49,517 nucleotides of DNA, from NCBI GenBank assembly GCA_016235545.1, contig JACRKB010000029.1, positions 1 through 49,517 of the forward strand, given 5' to 3'. This document shows, piece by piece, positions 48,963 to 49,517 of the stretch. Source of the stretch: Verrucomicrobiota bacterium. GTDB lineage: Bacteria; Verrucomicrobiota; Verrucomicrobiia; Limisphaerales; SXTU01. Numbering within the stretch: the first letter of the stretch is position 1; each line of letters opens with the position of its first letter. Below the pieces are notes generated by a model. The model saw nothing but the letters and a program-made list of their open reading frames with translations, ran no database searches and was not told the origin of the DNA. Both the position numbers and the translations under genes were made by a program.

Positions 48963-49517
48963 ATGAGCGATTCCGCCCCCGCCATTCTCACCGCCAAAGA
49001 CCTCGTCGTCGCCTTCAACGACCGAGTCATTCTCGACACCGCCACCCTCGCGCTTCACGAGGGCGACTGCGTCGGCCTCGTCGGGCGCAACGGCAGTGGC
49101 AAGTCCACCTTCCTCAAAGTCCTCGCCGGCTTGCACACCCCCGACAGTGGCGAAGTCGCCGTCCGGCGCGGCCTCGTCGTCAGCTACCTCTCGCAGGAGT
49201 TCACGCTCGACCCGAAGAAGACCGTCCTCGAAAACATCCGCGACGGCGCAAGCCATGTCCTCGGCCTCATCAAAGAGTTTGAATCGCTCCCCGCCGAGTC
49301 GAAGCGCCACGAGGAGTTGGAGGAACGCATCACCCAGCTCGACGGCTGGAACCTCGACAACCGCATCGAGACCGCGATGTCCCATCTCGGCACGCCGCCC
49401 GGCGACCGCGACATCACATCCCTCTCCGGTGGCGAGAAACGCCGCGTGGCCATGTGCCGCACGCTCGTCTCGCGCCCCGACCTACTCATCCTCGACGAGC
49501 CGACGAACCACCTCGAC
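48963..49517 (+). CDS. ABC-F family ATPase (N-terminal part)
   Basis: The first 185 residues of an ABC protein are present; the gene runs off the right edge. Seen: Walker A GRNGSGKST, Q loop SYLSQEF, signature LSGGEKRRVAMCR and Walker B LLILDEPTNHLD, whose EPTNHLD form is typical of the ABC-F (Uup/EttA) subfamily, soluble proteins that act on the ribosome and contain two such domains joined by a linker. The start MSDSAPAILTAKDL at ATG 48963 follows a TTTTTCCTTCGCC stretch without a clear ribosome site. Which ABC-F member it is cannot be told without the second half. Confidence 0.9.
   Translation, partial: MSDSAPAILTAKDLVVAFNDRVILDTATLALHEGDCVGLVGRNGSGKSTFLKVLAGLHTPDSGEVAVRRGLVVSYLSQEFTLDPKKTVLENIRDGASHVLGLIKEFESLPAESKRHEELEERITQLDGWNLDNRIETAMSHLGTPPGDRDITSLSGGEKRRVAMCRTLVSRPDLLILDEPTNHLD

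Overview
The window is high-GC bacterial chromosome, most probably from a member of the Verrucomicrobiota (inference). The evidence is a peptidoglycan-synthesising division and cell wall (dcw) cluster with lineage-specific small genes, proteins carrying NSQLST/NSELKT-type heptamer-repeat insertions, many palindromic extragenic repeats, and genes that often lack a clear Shine-Dalgarno sequence. No rRNA, tRNA, phage or CRISPR locus was recognised.

Layout. Positions 1-3771 (+) hold the tail of a SelO-like gene, a PIG-L deacetylase and a REC-PAS-PAS-kinase-REC protein that lacks the usual phospho-accepting histidine. Positions 3772-4246 hold nested palindromic repeats. Positions 4247-24942 (-) are a nearly complete dcw cluster, read from the right as mraZ, a 179-aa gene, rsmH, ftsL, a 20-codon ORF, ftsI, an 87-codon ORF, murE, two small genes of 77 and 78 aa, murF, a 53-aa ORF, mraY, murD, a LysM gene, ftsW, murG, murB, ddl, ftsQ, ftsA, ftsZ. 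It is preceded by a MraZ operator of four TGGG boxes spaced exactly 10 bp. murC, expected between murG and murB, is absent; at that point murG carries an extra C-terminal tail that contains a MITE-like repeat.

Positions 25258-30998 (+) encode QueA, a RibD-type reductase, a secreted TolB-propeller/M28 peptidase/PDZ fusion and a SRPBCC protein. Positions 31149-31550 (-) are the RNase P RNA gene, next to a coiled-coil zinc-ribbon protein that diverges from an HtrA protease (+). Positions 34128-40513 (-) encode a lipoprotein, a DnaJ-Sel1 membrane protein, a DUF2238 membrane protein and the arginine genes argD, argB and argJ, with a VapBC-type toxin-antitoxin pair between argB and argD. Positions 40811-45925 (-) encode a DUF5722-like secreted protein, an aldehyde dehydrogenase, a Uma2 nuclease-fold protein and a lysine 2,3-aminomutase family enzyme. 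The right end (+) carries a DEAD-box helicase with twelve heptapeptide repeats in its disordered tail and the start of an ABC-F ATPase.

The dcw genes form one functional unit. MraZ and RsmH are regulatory or RNA-modifying, MurE/F/D/B, Ddl, MraY and MurG build lipid II, FtsW/FtsI polymerise and cross-link septal peptidoglycan, and FtsL/Q/A/Z form the division machine. The most unusual aspects are the unrecognised small ORFs threaded between these genes with operon-like spacing, three of which share an identical ACACACCATGA start context, and the frequent invasion of essential genes (murG, murF, queA, argJ) by in-frame repeat elements.
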